Source: Microvirga arsenatis (GTDB lineage Bacteria; Pseudomonadota; Alphaproteobacteria; Rhizobiales; Beijerinckiaceae). Taken from it: 64,000 bases of DNA. Below are positions 10,012 through 17,854 of the stretch, one piece after another. A program made the translations under genes and the position numbers. The notes beneath the pieces were generated by a model. It saw only the letters and a list, made by a program, of their open reading frames with translations. It ran no database searches and was not told where the DNA came from. The stretch spans positions 1-64,000 of the forward strand of contig NZ_JAAAXJ010000010.1 of the NCBI RefSeq assembly GCF_009910705.1, in the 5' to 3' direction. The stretch's first letter is position 1; every line of letters begins with the position of its first letter.

Positions 10012-10692
10012 ATGAACAAACGTGATGCTGCTGGGGTGGAAACGCCTGCTGGCGCCGACCTCCTCCATCCGTCGTTCCTCTACTATGGGGAGACGATTGC
10101 AAGGCCGTTTCCTCTGATCCTGGTGATTGGCCGCGAGCCCCAGGTCGACAAGCCTGTCAGCCCAGGAGCAGGCACATACGATTTCAGGGGCAGTCCCAGA
10201 TGCGCCTTCTGGAATTCGGCGGCGGGATTGGCCGCTCGCTACAGCGGCGTTCCCGGGATGACGACGGCAGCCATCAAGCGCGAGTTTCATGCCGCCCGGG
10301 CTGCGCCTCTGGTCTTCGCCGACGCCCTTCCGATCGGCCTCTCGGACAAGGTCCCGCCTCGCGACAAGGCCCGGCTGCGTCGCGCGGTCCCGAAGGCTGC
10401 GATCGACCGACACCTCGCCCACGTCCTCTGCATCGAGGATCGCCCCGACGTCCAGGTGCGATCCCTGATGGACAGGGTTGAGTTCGTGATCCTCTCTGGT
10501 CATGCCGCTCCCGGATTTGAGTATGCATCGGATATGCTGATCAGGCACCTTGAGGGTCTGGGGGTTCCATTCGTCAGGACCGCCTTCCTCTTCGGATCGA
10601 ACATGCCAGGGATCCTGTCGGTGCTTGCCGCCTCGGGCTGGGACACGCGGTTCCGGAGCGTCATGCGCAGGTTTCGGGGCGGCGAACTGTAA
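10012..10692 (+). CDS. unrecognised 226-aa protein next to the helicase
   Basis: ATG 10012 follows AGGGAG at a good distance. Upstream in-frame starts would overlap the helicase end with poor composition. No family was recognised with confidence. Visible features are a hydrophobic strand ending in a Gly-rich turn (FPLILVIGREP), then CAFWNSAAG, FADALPIGLSDKV and a second strand VEFVILSGHA. This order weakly recalls the uracil-DNA-glycosylase superfamily (strand-G-x-x-P, then an FW stacking position), but the catalytic motifs cannot be matched. It lies 133 bp after the helicase on the same strand, so co-expression is likely. No signal peptide or membrane segment was seen. Confidence 0.65.
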   Translation: MNKRDAAGVETPAGADLLHPSFLYYGETIARPFPLILVIGREPQVDKPVSPGAGTYDFRGSPRCAFWNSAAGLAARYSGVPGMTTAAIKREFHAARAAPLVFADALPIGLSDKVPPRDKARLRRAVPKAAIDRHLAHVLCIEDRPDVQVRSLMDRVEFVILSGHAAPGFEYASDMLIRHLEGLGVPFVRTAFLFGSNMPGILSVLAASGWDTRFRSVMRRFRGGEL

Positions 10693-11182
10693 GTTCCTCG
10701 ACCGAAGGAGCCGTACTGAAACGGCCTCATGCACGACATCAATCGCTACCGCCCGTCAAGGTGACCATTGCCGCCGAGGCTCTCTCCCGTCCCAATCAGC
10801 CATCGCGGACGCCGAGGATGCGGCGGGAGTGTGCCGTGGCTACTTCGGAGGCGTTGGACGCACCGGCTGCTAGCGACGGCCGTGGCCCAACCAGGAGGAG
10901 ATCGCCGGGGCCGCAGCGGTTTGGCGGACGTCCTCGTCCTGCCTTTCCAGGGCTACGGTGTTGCGTCGGCTTCGTCATCTGCTGGTTGGCCATCCGTCAT
11001 CTGAACACCTGCCCTGTCTCCCCGGCCGAGGGCCGTTAAGCTAGGTCTGGGCCCCTGCTTTGGACGGGCGCCTGATCAGGCGCGGAGCAGCCGGCTTGGG
11101 AGCGCCGGCGGCGACGCTTCGCATTACGCACTAGGCGCTCTATCTTCAGCCGGAGGTTCATGGGCGGAGAAGCGGGGAGGTC
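10693..11182. other. 490-bp intergenic stretch before the recombinase
   Basis: No convincing gene is present: the open frames here overlap one another and have shadow-like composition. The one clear structure is the perfect palindrome at 11068-11083. Confidence 0.5.
11068..11083. repeat. perfect 16-bp palindrome upstream of the recombinase
   Basis: GCGCCTGATCAGGCGC is identical to its reverse complement and lies about 100 bp before the recombinase start. It could be an operator for the recombinase promoter, a recombinase-binding site or a transcription hairpin. Confidence 0.6.
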
Positions 11183-12811
11183 ATGGCGTCTCAACACAGT
11201 CCCGAGGACTACCGCATGATCTTCGCCCCGGACGACTTCAAGTGGTCTGGGGAGCGAGCTCCGGGCCTCCCAATCATCTGCGAGCGCGACGGATCCGTCA
11301 GCGAGCCGCTCCTCCGCTTTTTCGGATGGTCGTTCCGCTACAAGCGCACCGCGATCTCGTCCATGCGGGACGAGGCATACATCCTGCGGGAGTGGTGGGC
11401 GTATCTTGAAGGCCGGGGATGCCGCTGGGACGAAGTCGACGACCAGGTCATGATCGACTGGCGCGAGCGGATGAAGGAGGTGAACAAGAAGCTCGGGGCA
11501 GATGCTCGCCGTAGCAAGGATCTCCTGTCCGACCAGCGCATCGGCCGCAAACTCTCGACCGTGTTCACGTTCTACGAGAGCGCGGCCCAAGCGATGTTGC
11601 TGGACAGGGAACTGGTCGGCGCCAAAGGGCCTATCACTTTCCGGGCTGCGGACCGGGGCAAGGGCCGCGGCGGTGCCAGCATCCCGCCCCAAGCCACCGC
11701 ACACGGCAGCGTGCGGGTGTGGCGCTGCGCGGAACCCTCAGGACGAAAAGCCACGAGACCGCCTACTCCCGACGACATGAGGGTGGCGTCTGTGTTGGCG
11801 TATCTTAGGAGCTCCGCCGAGCACCCGGCTATCGGGGACCGGAACTGGCTCATCGGACGTACTGAGGCCGAGGCCGGTCTCAGGCGCGATGAGGTGGCGA
11901 GATTTTCGGTGTTGGCATTGGAGGCTGGGCTGGCGAAGGAGGGGATTAAGGTTCCAAAGCCCGAGAATAGGGCAGAGGCTGTCCGCGCGGGTTGGCAGCC
12001 GCAACTCGGAGGCCTCGATGCGGTCGCGAACTGGGCCGAGGGCCGGCAGGCCGTTCTGGACGGGCTCGAGCGGCTGGAGCGACGCCACCGCACGAACATT
12101 TACATTACGGTGACGGGGAAGGGGCAGGTTACTCGGGAGGTGCCATTCCCGATCGGCCTTGTCCGGGACCTCTTGACGATCGGTATTTGGGAAGTTCGTC
12201 GGGACCAGCTTCTGCGGTGGAGCAACGCCTTGCAGCCGCCGGGCCCGGCGGAGATCTTCCTGTCCGAGAAATCAAGAGGCCCTCTGAAAGCCGACGCGAT
12301 CGGCAACCTCCTCAAGCACGCTTTCAACGAGTGTGGGATCCAGGGGAGCGGCCATCGGCTCCGCGCGTTCTTTGCCACCAAGCTTGCCGAGCGTCTTTGG
12401 GCGGAGGCGTTTGCCGACAACCAGTTCCGCTGGGACCAGCGTGTCGAGAACTTCGTGCTCGACAGGGTGGCCGAGGCCCTCGGGCATGCCAAACCGACGA
12501 CGACGTGCCGCCACTATCTCGATCTCGGCCGGATGGCGTACTTCAAGACCGGGTCCAAGTCCGTGCTCCGGGCCATGCGGCATGTCGTGAACGCGATGGC
12601 TGCGCACCACCGCCGAATACCGCCGGAGTTCTACGCCAACGTCGCCCAACTGGTCGAGCGCCGGGGTGCCGGTGTGCCCATCGATGCCTTGCTCAAGGCC
12701 ATCCTGGAGGATCCGGACTACGCGTTGCCCTCTACAACCACAAGCGGTAGCCCTGCTCCGTTCAGCTTCGGTGACGCTCCCTTCCTTCACATTGTCCCTA
12801 AAAAGGAGTAA
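11183..12811 (+). CDS. tyrosine recombinase/integrase, 542 aa
   Basis: Site-specific recombinase of the phage-integrase fold. The catalytic set is visible: Arg in EAGLRRDEV (about 234-235), HRLR (His 391, Arg 394), LGH (His 435) and the nucleophile Tyr 445 in CRHYLDLG. The N-terminal part (YILREWWAYLEGRG and following) fits a SAM-like core-binding domain. The C-terminus runs about 95 residues past the tyrosine, longer than simple phage integrases. ATG 11183 follows CGGGGAGGTC. The stop lies about 10 bp before the truncated acyl-ACP synthetase remnant, as expected for an integrase at the end of its own element. Confidence 0.88.
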   Translation: MASQHSPEDYRMIFAPDDFKWSGERAPGLPIICERDGSVSEPLLRFFGWSFRYKRTAISSMRDEAYILREWWAYLEGRGCRWDEVDDQVMIDWRERMKEVNKKLGADARRSKDLLSDQRIGRKLSTVFTFYESAAQAMLLDRELVGAKGPITFRAADRGKGRGGASIPPQATAHGSVRVWRCAEPSGRKATRPPTPDDMRVASVLAYLRSSAEHPAIGDRNWLIGRTEAEAGLRRDEVARFSVLALEAGLAKEGIKVPKPENRAEAVRAGWQPQLGGLDAVANWAEGRQAVLDGLERLERRHRTNIYITVTGKGQVTREVPFPIGLVRDLLTIGIWEVRRDQLLRWSNALQPPGPAEIFLSEKSRGPLKADAIGNLLKHAFNECGIQGSGHRLRAFFATKLAERLWAEAFADNQFRWDQRVENFVLDRVAEALGHAKPTTTCRHYLDLGRMAYFKTGSKSVLRAMRHVVNAMAAHHRRIPPEFYANVAQLVERRGAGVPIDALLKAILEDPDYALPSTTTSGSPAPFSFGDAPFLHIVPKKE

Positions 12812-12821
12812 TGTGTGAAAA

Positions 12822-13124
12822 AAGATCGGCGGCGAGATGGTGTCGTTGGCTGCCATCGAGGCGACGGTCCAGAGCCTGTGGCCGGACAACAGCCATGTGG
12901 TGGTCGCGATTCCCAATCCGCGCAAGGGCGAGCAGATCGTGCTCATCACCGACAAGGCCGATGCGGATCGTGACATTCTCCTCGCCCATGCCAAGGCCCA
13001 GGGCTTTCCCGAGCTCTGGATGCCGCGCTCCATCCTGGTCGCGAGCATTCCCGTGCTCGGATCCGGCAAGACCGACTATGCCGCCGCCGTGGAGATGGCC
13101 AGGCGCCTGCAGCCGATGCTCTAG
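12822..13124 (+). pseudogene. 3' remnant of acyl-ACP synthetase / acyl-ACP-phospholipid acyltransferase
   Basis: From KIGGEMVSLAAIEATVQ to PVLGSGKTDYAAAVEMA the frame matches the C-terminal lid domain of AMP-forming acyl ligases of the Aas type, including the conserved KIGGE and GKTDY. Upstream, homology stops abruptly: the preceding in-frame codon pair is TGA AAA and the recombinase stop is at 12809-12811. The adenylation and acyltransferase parts are missing from the window. ATG 12837 could start a 95-aa peptide, but it could not act as an enzyme. Confidence 0.75.
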
Positions 13125-13228
13125 GCGCCGCTTTGCTGCAGCCCGGACAAGCCCTGTAACAAAGCCCGGCCTGCCGCGTTGTCATGCGGGTGCCGTAGCG
13201 TAGGGGCTTCGGCTCGAAAGGGAGCACG

Positions 13229-13519
13229 ATGAGAAGGATGGTCCTTGCCCTGGCGGTGATGGCATCAGCCTCCGCCGCTCATGCCCAGCCCCGGCCCATG
13301 ACGCCGGCCATGAGTTGCGATCAGGCCCGCGGCCTCGTTTTCTCCCGCGGGGCGGTGGTCCTGGGGACGGGCGCTTACACCTACGATCGCTATGTCCGCG
13401 GTCGCGGCTTCTGCGAGATCAACGAGGTGACGGAACCCGCCTTCGTGCCGACGCGGGACACGCCGCAATGCCCGGTCGGCTATCGTTGCCGGGATCTCGA
13501 CCTGTTCTTCAACGACTGA
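13229..13519 (+). CDS. small secreted Cys-containing protein
   Basis: 96 aa with a signal peptide (MRRMVLALAVMASASAAHAQ) followed by about 75 residues. The mature part has four cysteines in MSCDQARGL, FCEINE and QCPVGYRC, suggesting disulfides in the periplasm. It shares a clear pattern (MSCxQARGL, RGAxVL, TG, TY, PTxDTxQCPVGYRC) with the protein at 18548-18865, so the two are paralogues. AAAGGGAGCACG precedes the ATG. The function is unknown. Confidence 0.8.
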   Translation: MRRMVLALAVMASASAAHAQPRPMTPAMSCDQARGLVFSRGAVVLGTGAYTYDRYVRGRGFCEINEVTEPAFVPTRDTPQCPVGYRCRDLDLFFND

Positions 13520-13745
13520 GCTTCGACCATTCCGGCTTGGTGCGACGCCGAACGCTCGGGCCCTGTTGAATTTATGACACACCGACGGGAATAAAACCGC
13601 TGCCTCGTTGAGAATGCTTATATTTTGAACAGATTGCCCGACCATTGAGCGAGTTGGCGGCTCGCTTCCATTGCGCTGGGCGGCGTCTTGAATATGGTCA
13701 CGGTTGTACGCGGGTCGCTGACCCGAGCATTTTCTGGAGACAACC

Positions 13746-14945
13746 ATGAAGCTCGTTAAGAGCCTCTTCCTCGGATCGGTCGCGGGTCTCGCGGCTGCCG
13801 CAGGGGCACAGGCTGCCGATCTTCCCGCGAAGAAGGCCGCTGCTGTCGAGTACGTTCGCGTCTGCTCCACCTACGGAGCCGGCTTCTTCTACATCCCGGG
13901 CACGGAAACCTGCCTGCGCGTCGGCGGCCGCGTCCGCGCCGAGTACCTCTACAACGAGCCGCTCGAGCGCAACGACGATTCCATCGGCTTCCTCGCCCGC
14001 GGCCGGGTTCAGCTCGATGCCCGCACGGCGACCGCTTACGGCCTCCTGCGCACCTTCGTGCGTCTCGAGATCACCCGTAGCACCGGCGTTTACAACGGCT
14101 TCGACGGTGGGATCACGTCCAGCGCCCAGGCTGCTCAGGCCTTCATCCAGTTCGGCGGCCTCACCGCCGGTCGCGCTCCCTCGTTCTTCGTGAACAGCGA
14201 CATCCCGAACGAGAACTGGGGCACGATCCGCTTCTACGACTTCCCCGACGTGAACCTGCTCGCCTACACCTTCACCTTCGGCAACGGCTTCTCGGCCTCG
14301 ATCTCGCTGGAGGAGGGGACTTCGGCGACCGAGCAGCTCGGCGGCTACGGCCAGAGGCTCCCCGACGTGGTCGGCAACCTGAAGTACTCGGGCACCTGGG
14401 GCTCGGCTCAGCTCTCCGGCGCCCTGCACCAGCTGCGCAGCAATGTCGCGGTCGGCGGTGACTTTGCCGACAGCGAATACGGCTGGGCCGTCTCCGCTCA
14501 GGCCAACGTGAACCTGCCGATGCTTGCCGAGGGCGATGCTCTCTGGATTGCCGCGACTTACGCCGACGGTGCGCTCGGCTATCTCGGCTTCGATCCCGAG
14601 GTGTCGGCGGGCACCGCCGCCGGCACGGTCCTCGACGCGTATATCCGCGCGAACGGCGACATCAACACCGGCGCTGGCTGGTCGGTCGCCGGCGGCCTGA
14701 ACCACTTCTGGACCCCGACCATCCGCCAGAGCGTGTTCGGCTCCTATGCTCGCGTTACCTACAGCGCCGATGCGCCGGTCGCCGAGTTTGCCGAATGGCG
14801 CGTTGGTTCGAACCTGATCTGGTCTCCGGTCTCCGGTCTCGATATCGGCGTGGAGGCCCTCTACTCGAACCTCGACCCGCGCGGCGCGCTGCTTCGCGGC
14901 GACGATACCTGGGAAGGCCGCCTGCGCATTCAGCGCGACTTCTGA
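13746..14945 (+). CDS. Omp2b-type outer-membrane porin
   Basis: 399 aa with signal peptide MKLVKSLFLGSVAGLAAAAG ending at AQA. The mature start ADLPAKKAAAVEYVRVCS and the CLRVGGRVRAEYLY segment are typical of alphaproteobacterial porins, and the chain ends in Phe (LRIQRDF) as needed for BAM-dependent insertion. Alternating polar/hydrophobic residues fit a beta barrel for small hydrophilic solutes. CTGGAGACAACC precedes the ATG and a strong terminator follows at 14971, so it is a single-gene unit. It is likely a highly expressed major porin. Confidence 0.92.
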   Translation: MKLVKSLFLGSVAGLAAAAGAQAADLPAKKAAAVEYVRVCSTYGAGFFYIPGTETCLRVGGRVRAEYLYNEPLERNDDSIGFLARGRVQLDARTATAYGLLRTFVRLEITRSTGVYNGFDGGITSSAQAAQAFIQFGGLTAGRAPSFFVNSDIPNENWGTIRFYDFPDVNLLAYTFTFGNGFSASISLEEGTSATEQLGGYGQRLPDVVGNLKYSGTWGSAQLSGALHQLRSNVAVGGDFADSEYGWAVSAQANVNLPMLAEGDALWIAATYADGALGYLGFDPEVSAGTAAGTVLDAYIRANGDINTGAGWSVAGGLNHFWTPTIRQSVFGSYARVTYSADAPVAEFAEWRVGSNLIWSPVSGLDIGVEALYSNLDPRGALLRGDDTWEGRLRIQRDF

Positions 14946-14970
14946 TCGGCCCTTTCCGATCGCAATGCAG

Positions 14971-15000
14971 AACCCCGGTGGCAGCACCGGGGTTTTTCTT
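14971..15000 (+). terminator. rho-independent terminator of the porin gene
   Basis: AACCCCGGTG-GCAG-CACCGGGGTT forms a 10-bp stem with a 4-nt loop, followed by TTTCTTT, 25 bp after the porin stop. Confidence 0.9.
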
Positions 15001-15076
15001 TCTGCCCGATCGCTCATTGACGCAGCGGACATAGTGTCGATATCGGGATGCGTCGAACTGGGGTCAGGCAGGGCCG

Positions 15077-15346
15077 ATGACGTGGATGAGGATGACCGGC
15101 ATCGTTGCGGCTTTGGTGGCGCTTGCCGGATGCGTGGGAAGCGCAGGTGTCTCTACCTGGGAGTACCGCTCCGGGCCCGGCTTCGAAACCGAGCGCATTT
15201 CCAGCAGCCGCATCCAGGCCAGCACGGACGAGGGGCTTGCGTCCGAGGCCTGTACGAGCGTGGAACGGCGGCAGCTCGGCCCGTCGGGTCCGGCCTTCGG
15301 CAGCGCTGCCACGGCCTGTCGCCCCATCCCCAGGATTGCACCCTGA
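15077..15346 (+). CDS. small putative lipoprotein
   Basis: 89 aa. The N-terminus MTWMRMTGIVAALVALAGC has a charged start, a hydrophobic core and the lipobox LAGC (Cys 19), predicting a lipid-anchored envelope protein. The mature part is short, Ser/Gly rich, with two further Cys (EACTSVE, TACRPI) and no recognised domain. ATG 15089 is an alternative start that would still keep the lipobox. Confidence 0.65.
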   Translation: MTWMRMTGIVAALVALAGCVGSAGVSTWEYRSGPGFETERISSSRIQASTDEGLASEACTSVERRQLGPSGPAFGSAATACRPIPRIAP

Positions 15347-15351
15347 GCGAA

Positions 15352-15376
15352 GGAACGAACCCTCACCTTGACCGTT
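15352..15376 (+). promoter_or_regulatory. EcfG-type general stress promoter
   Basis: GGAAC at 15352-15356 and CGTT at 15373-15376 are separated by 16 bases. This is the exact consensus of EcfG (sigma-EcfG) promoters of alphaproteobacteria. The -10 lies 37 bases before the ATG of the 24-aa membrane peptide at 15414. Confidence 0.7.
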
Positions 15377-15413
15377 GGCATGAGGTCAATTCCTTCCTCA
15401 GGGAGATCTCGTT

Positions 15414-15488
15414 ATGAACAACATCATCTGGCTGATCGGCGCGATCGTGGTCGTCCTCGCGATTCTGTCGTTTCTCGGGCTACGCTAA
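15414..15488 (+). CDS. 24-aa single-span membrane peptide
   Basis: MNNIIWLIGAIVVVLAILSF is followed by LGLR and a stop. It is almost entirely one transmembrane helix. CAGGGAG lies 9 bases before the ATG, and a consensus EcfG promoter lies upstream. Very similar short peptides ending in LSFLGLR are common in Rhizobiales (from memory). Probably a stress-induced inner-membrane peptide of unknown role. Confidence 0.75.
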   Translation: MNNIIWLIGAIVVVLAILSFLGLR

Positions 15489-15566
15489 GAGCGCCAGCCG
15501 GCTGCAGGGCCAGTCTCACCTCATCCGCGGTCCTGCAGTTCACGATTTACAATTCCATCAATGACC

Positions 15567-15594
15567 CCTTGCCCGGGCGATGACCCGGGCAGGG
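15567..15594. terminator. hairpin between convergent small genes
   Basis: CCTTGCCCGGG-CGATGA-CCCGGGCAGGG makes an 11-bp stem with one G-U pair. It sits between the 24-aa peptide gene and the convergent gene at 15596. There is no long T tract, so it is a likely but weak bidirectional terminator. Confidence 0.5.
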
Positions 15595-15595
15595 C

Positions 15596-15748
15596 TCATT
15601 GGAGAAGAACCATCACGACCGACGCGACGTTCATGAGGGCCAGGACCCCGAGAAAGGCCGGTACCAGCGACACGGCGGGCCTGCGGGACCGGCGGTCGGC
15701 GCAGGCGACTGCATCCTGCTCATCCAGTTGAAGGTTCTCGCTGGCCAT
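15596..15748 (-). CDS. small single-span membrane protein, 50 aa
   Basis: Starting at the ATG preceded by GAGGAG (15748), it encodes a charged N-terminal half (MASENLQLDEQDAVACADRR) and one C-terminal membrane helix (PAFLGVLALMNVASVVMVLL). An upstream in-frame ATG at 15793 lacks a good ribosome site. No function is recognised. It converges with the EcfG-controlled peptide. Confidence 0.6.
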   Translation of the reverse strand: MASENLQLDEQDAVACADRRSRRPAVSLVPAFLGVLALMNVASVVMVLLQ

Positions 15749-15858
15749 CTGCTGCTCTCCTCGTGCATTCCCAAACGTCATGTGCGCTACCATGACCCGG
15801 ATGGGCGCTCCGGGAGGTGCGGCGCCACACAGGGCTGTCCTGCGACGAGCCTTCGCTC

Positions 15859-16098
15859 TCAGTGACGGGTGGCGCTCTTCTGCAGCAGGAGAAGCTGGCC
15901 CTCGATGGCGCGCATGCGGGTCATCAGCCGGTCGAGTTCGGAAAGCAGCTGCTTCTCGTCCTGCCGCGCCTTTTCGATGAACTCGGCCGAGGAGCCGTGC
16001 CGGATGCGGTGTTGAGCATCGGCCAGCTTCCGGTCCAGGAGCCGCATATGCTGCTCCAAGTCCATGAATTCCTGGTGAAGCTGGGTCTCCTTGAACAC
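15859..16098 (-). CDS. small coiled-coil protein, 79 aa
   Basis: Begins with GTG. The whole chain is helical and highly charged with heptad-like leucines (FMDLEQHMRLLDRKLADAQ, LLSELDRLMTRMRAIEGQL), so it is predicted to form a coiled coil in the cytoplasm. No signal peptide or catalytic motif. The function is unknown and the start is uncertain because the ribosome site is weak. Confidence 0.6.
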   Translation of the reverse strand: MFKETQLHQEFMDLEQHMRLLDRKLADAQHRIRHGSSAEFIEKARQDEKQLLSELDRLMTRMRAIEGQLLLLQKSATRH

Positions 16099-16468
16099 GT
16101 CAGGGATCTCGCAAGGGCACGGTCGGTTCTAAGCTTAAGCTACAGGCTTGGAGCAGGTTCCTCCAAGACGAAACAGGCAAGTGCGAAAAATCCCGAAGGC
16201 CAAGCTGAAACGCATGGCTGCGTTCACCGTTCTGTGAAGAGGCCTTTCGCCCGGGTGCGCCCCGTAGCCGGGTGAAGGATTGTTGCGTAGCTGCGGACCC
16301 GACCGTCGGTCCGCCCTCGCCAGCAGGGTGCAGCGTAGGCACCCTTATCTCGTCGGCCGCCCGCATTGCGTAGCAGGGATCGGTCTTTCCAGTACCAGTG
16401 GAGCCTTGGGGCAGTTGCGCACCCGCAAGGAATTTACCCAGCCGCAGCCGGATAGAGGAGACGACCGT

Positions 16469-16864
16469 ATGGGACAGAGGATCGAGCCTGATCGAGTTGC
16501 CCTGATCGTGGAGGACGATTTCGAGGTCAGAGGCTTGGCCGCCGCTCTTCTTGAGGAGACCGACCTCGCGGTTGTGGAAACCGCGAGCGCCGAGGAAGCG
16601 ATGGACTACCTTCGGCAGCATGCGGCAGAGGTTGCCTTTCTCTTTGCGGATGTGCGCCTTCCAAGCCTCATGGACGGGCTGGATCTGGTTCGCACGGTGC
16701 GCCATGAATGGCCGTGGGTGCGAACGGTCCTGACCTCTGGCGGACCGCTTAACGACCGGCGTGGCGAGGTTCCGCGGGACGTGCGCATCATGCCGAAGCC
16801 CTGGCGGGCGCTCGATGTTCTGATGGAGGCCGAAAAGGCGGCGCAGAGCTCCCGGCATCACTGA
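16469..16864 (+). CDS. single-domain response regulator (receiver only)
   Basis: 131 aa after GAGGAG. A complete CheY-like receiver: the acidic pair in LIVEDDFEV, phospho-acceptor Asp in LFADVRLPS, the Thr/Ser switch in VLTSGG and the Lys in IMPKPW. No output domain follows, so it should act by protein contact or as a phosphate shuttle. No histidine kinase is next to it. Its neighbours include a NepR-like protein, which hints at the general stress pathway, where single-domain receivers are known to take part. That link is inferred. Confidence 0.85.
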   Translation: MGQRIEPDRVALIVEDDFEVRGLAAALLEETDLAVVETASAEEAMDYLRQHAAEVAFLFADVRLPSLMDGLDLVRTVRHEWPWVRTVLTSGGPLNDRRGEVPRDVRIMPKPWRALDVLMEAEKAAQSSRHH

Positions 16865-16962
16865 AGCCTATGCCATCGCCGACGTGGCGCTCCCGCAATC
16901 GACGTTCGGGAACCTTGGCGCTGGTCGTGAATTGGCCTCAGCAGTTTCAAGAGGAATAACTG

Positions 16963-17334
16963 ATGCCAAGCACCTCCGTCGCCACAGGATCGTTCTCGTC
17001 CCGCAGGGAGGCCAATCAGGCCGTCCAGCGCCTGGTCGCCGCCGGCTTTGCGCGCAACAGCATCGAGCTGCACCGGCACGATGACGATGAAGGGTACGAT
17101 CTGGAAATCCATACCCGACAGGACAATCTCAAGCGCGCCGAGCGCCTGATCCATGCCTCCACGCCGCTCTATGCCGTGCGGCAGACCGCAACGGGCGTGG
17201 TACAAACGGCACGGTCCTATCCCTTCCTCCTGCTCGGGGCAGGAGTGCTCGCAGGGTTCCTGATCTACACCATGATCCCGCGCGAAGCCGCCGCCTCCGG
17301 ACCTTCCGGACAACGGAGCCGGCGCAAGCGCTGA
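16963..17334 (+). CDS. membrane-anchored small protein with an N-terminal stress-protein-like domain
   Basis: 123 aa after AAGAGGA. Residues about 5-65 (ATGSFSSRREANQAVQRLVAAGF and following) resemble the short alpha/beta domain of YflT/17M-type general stress proteins. One membrane helix follows (SYPFLLLGAGVLAGFLIYTM), then a basic tail. A C-terminally anchored inner-membrane protein is predicted. The family call is tentative. Confidence 0.6.
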   Translation: MPSTSVATGSFSSRREANQAVQRLVAAGFARNSIELHRHDDDEGYDLEIHTRQDNLKRAERLIHASTPLYAVRQTATGVVQTARSYPFLLLGAGVLAGFLIYTMIPREAAASGPSGQRSRRKR

Positions 17335-17373
17335 GGGCGATGGGACAGGGCAACCTTCCAGGAGCCCGCCACG

Positions 17374-17595
17374 TCAAGGGTCCTGATCCTCACCGTGGCG
17401 GGTTCTTTCGAGGCGCTCCAGCAACTGCCTGATTCGATCGGGGGCAGGCTCTTTCAGGACGTTTTGGTATTTCTGCTGCAGCTGGCGCCCGAGGTCCTTC
17501 ATCAGCTCGGACTGACCGGCCGCCGTCAGGCTGTTGGAGCCGATGCTCCAGCCGCCATTTCCGCCTGCGGCATAAGGGTGGTGCCGCTTTGGCAT
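17374..17595 (-). CDS. NepR-like anti-sigma factor
   Basis: 73 aa. The C-terminal half LMKDLGRQLQQKYQNVL followed by EPAPDRIRQLLERLE matches the NepR core (two helices around E-P-x-P-D-R). NepR proteins bind and hold the general stress sigma factor EcfG, and phosphorylated PhyR frees it. The N-terminus HHPYAAGGNGGWSIGSNSL is flexible, as usual. AGGAG precedes the ATG. ecfG and phyR are not in the window, so this may be an extra, orphan paralogue. A near-consensus EcfG promoter lies just upstream. Confidence 0.7.
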   Translation of the reverse strand: MPKRHHPYAAGGNGGWSIGSNSLTAAGQSELMKDLGRQLQQKYQNVLKEPAPDRIRQLLERLERTRHGEDQDP

Positions 17596-17634
17596 CTTCG
17601 CTCTCCTGCACGGTTGCTCGTTCTTGAGCCTGAA

Positions 17635-17659
17635 AACGGGAAAAGCTGACTCGGGTTGC
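17635..17659 (-). promoter_or_regulatory. near-consensus EcfG-type promoter before the NepR-like gene
   Basis: On the minus strand GCAAC, 16 bases, then CGTT. The -10 is perfect and the -35 differs from GGAAC at one position. The -10 lies about 40 bases before the start codon. Autoregulation of nepR by EcfG is known in relatives. Confidence 0.4.
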
Positions 17660-17854
17660 GGCTAAGTTTATGAAATTCCATATTTTTCCCTGACTATTTT
17701 AGGTCGCGCCGCAGCGTTCCCACGCTGGCCCGGTCCTCCGCCCCTCGCATTCACGGTTCGAACGCGCCTGTTGAAGGCGACTGCCGGTCGCATTGGATTC
17801 GCACGGACGCTGGTCCAATGCTCAGCTTCGGCCATCAGGGCCGGGGGGCGGGGC

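Noticed and set aside
13698-15032. 444-aa open frame antisense to the porin gene
   Set aside because: Covers the porin exactly, including its terminator. No motif, Val/Ala/Gly/Arg-rich shadow.
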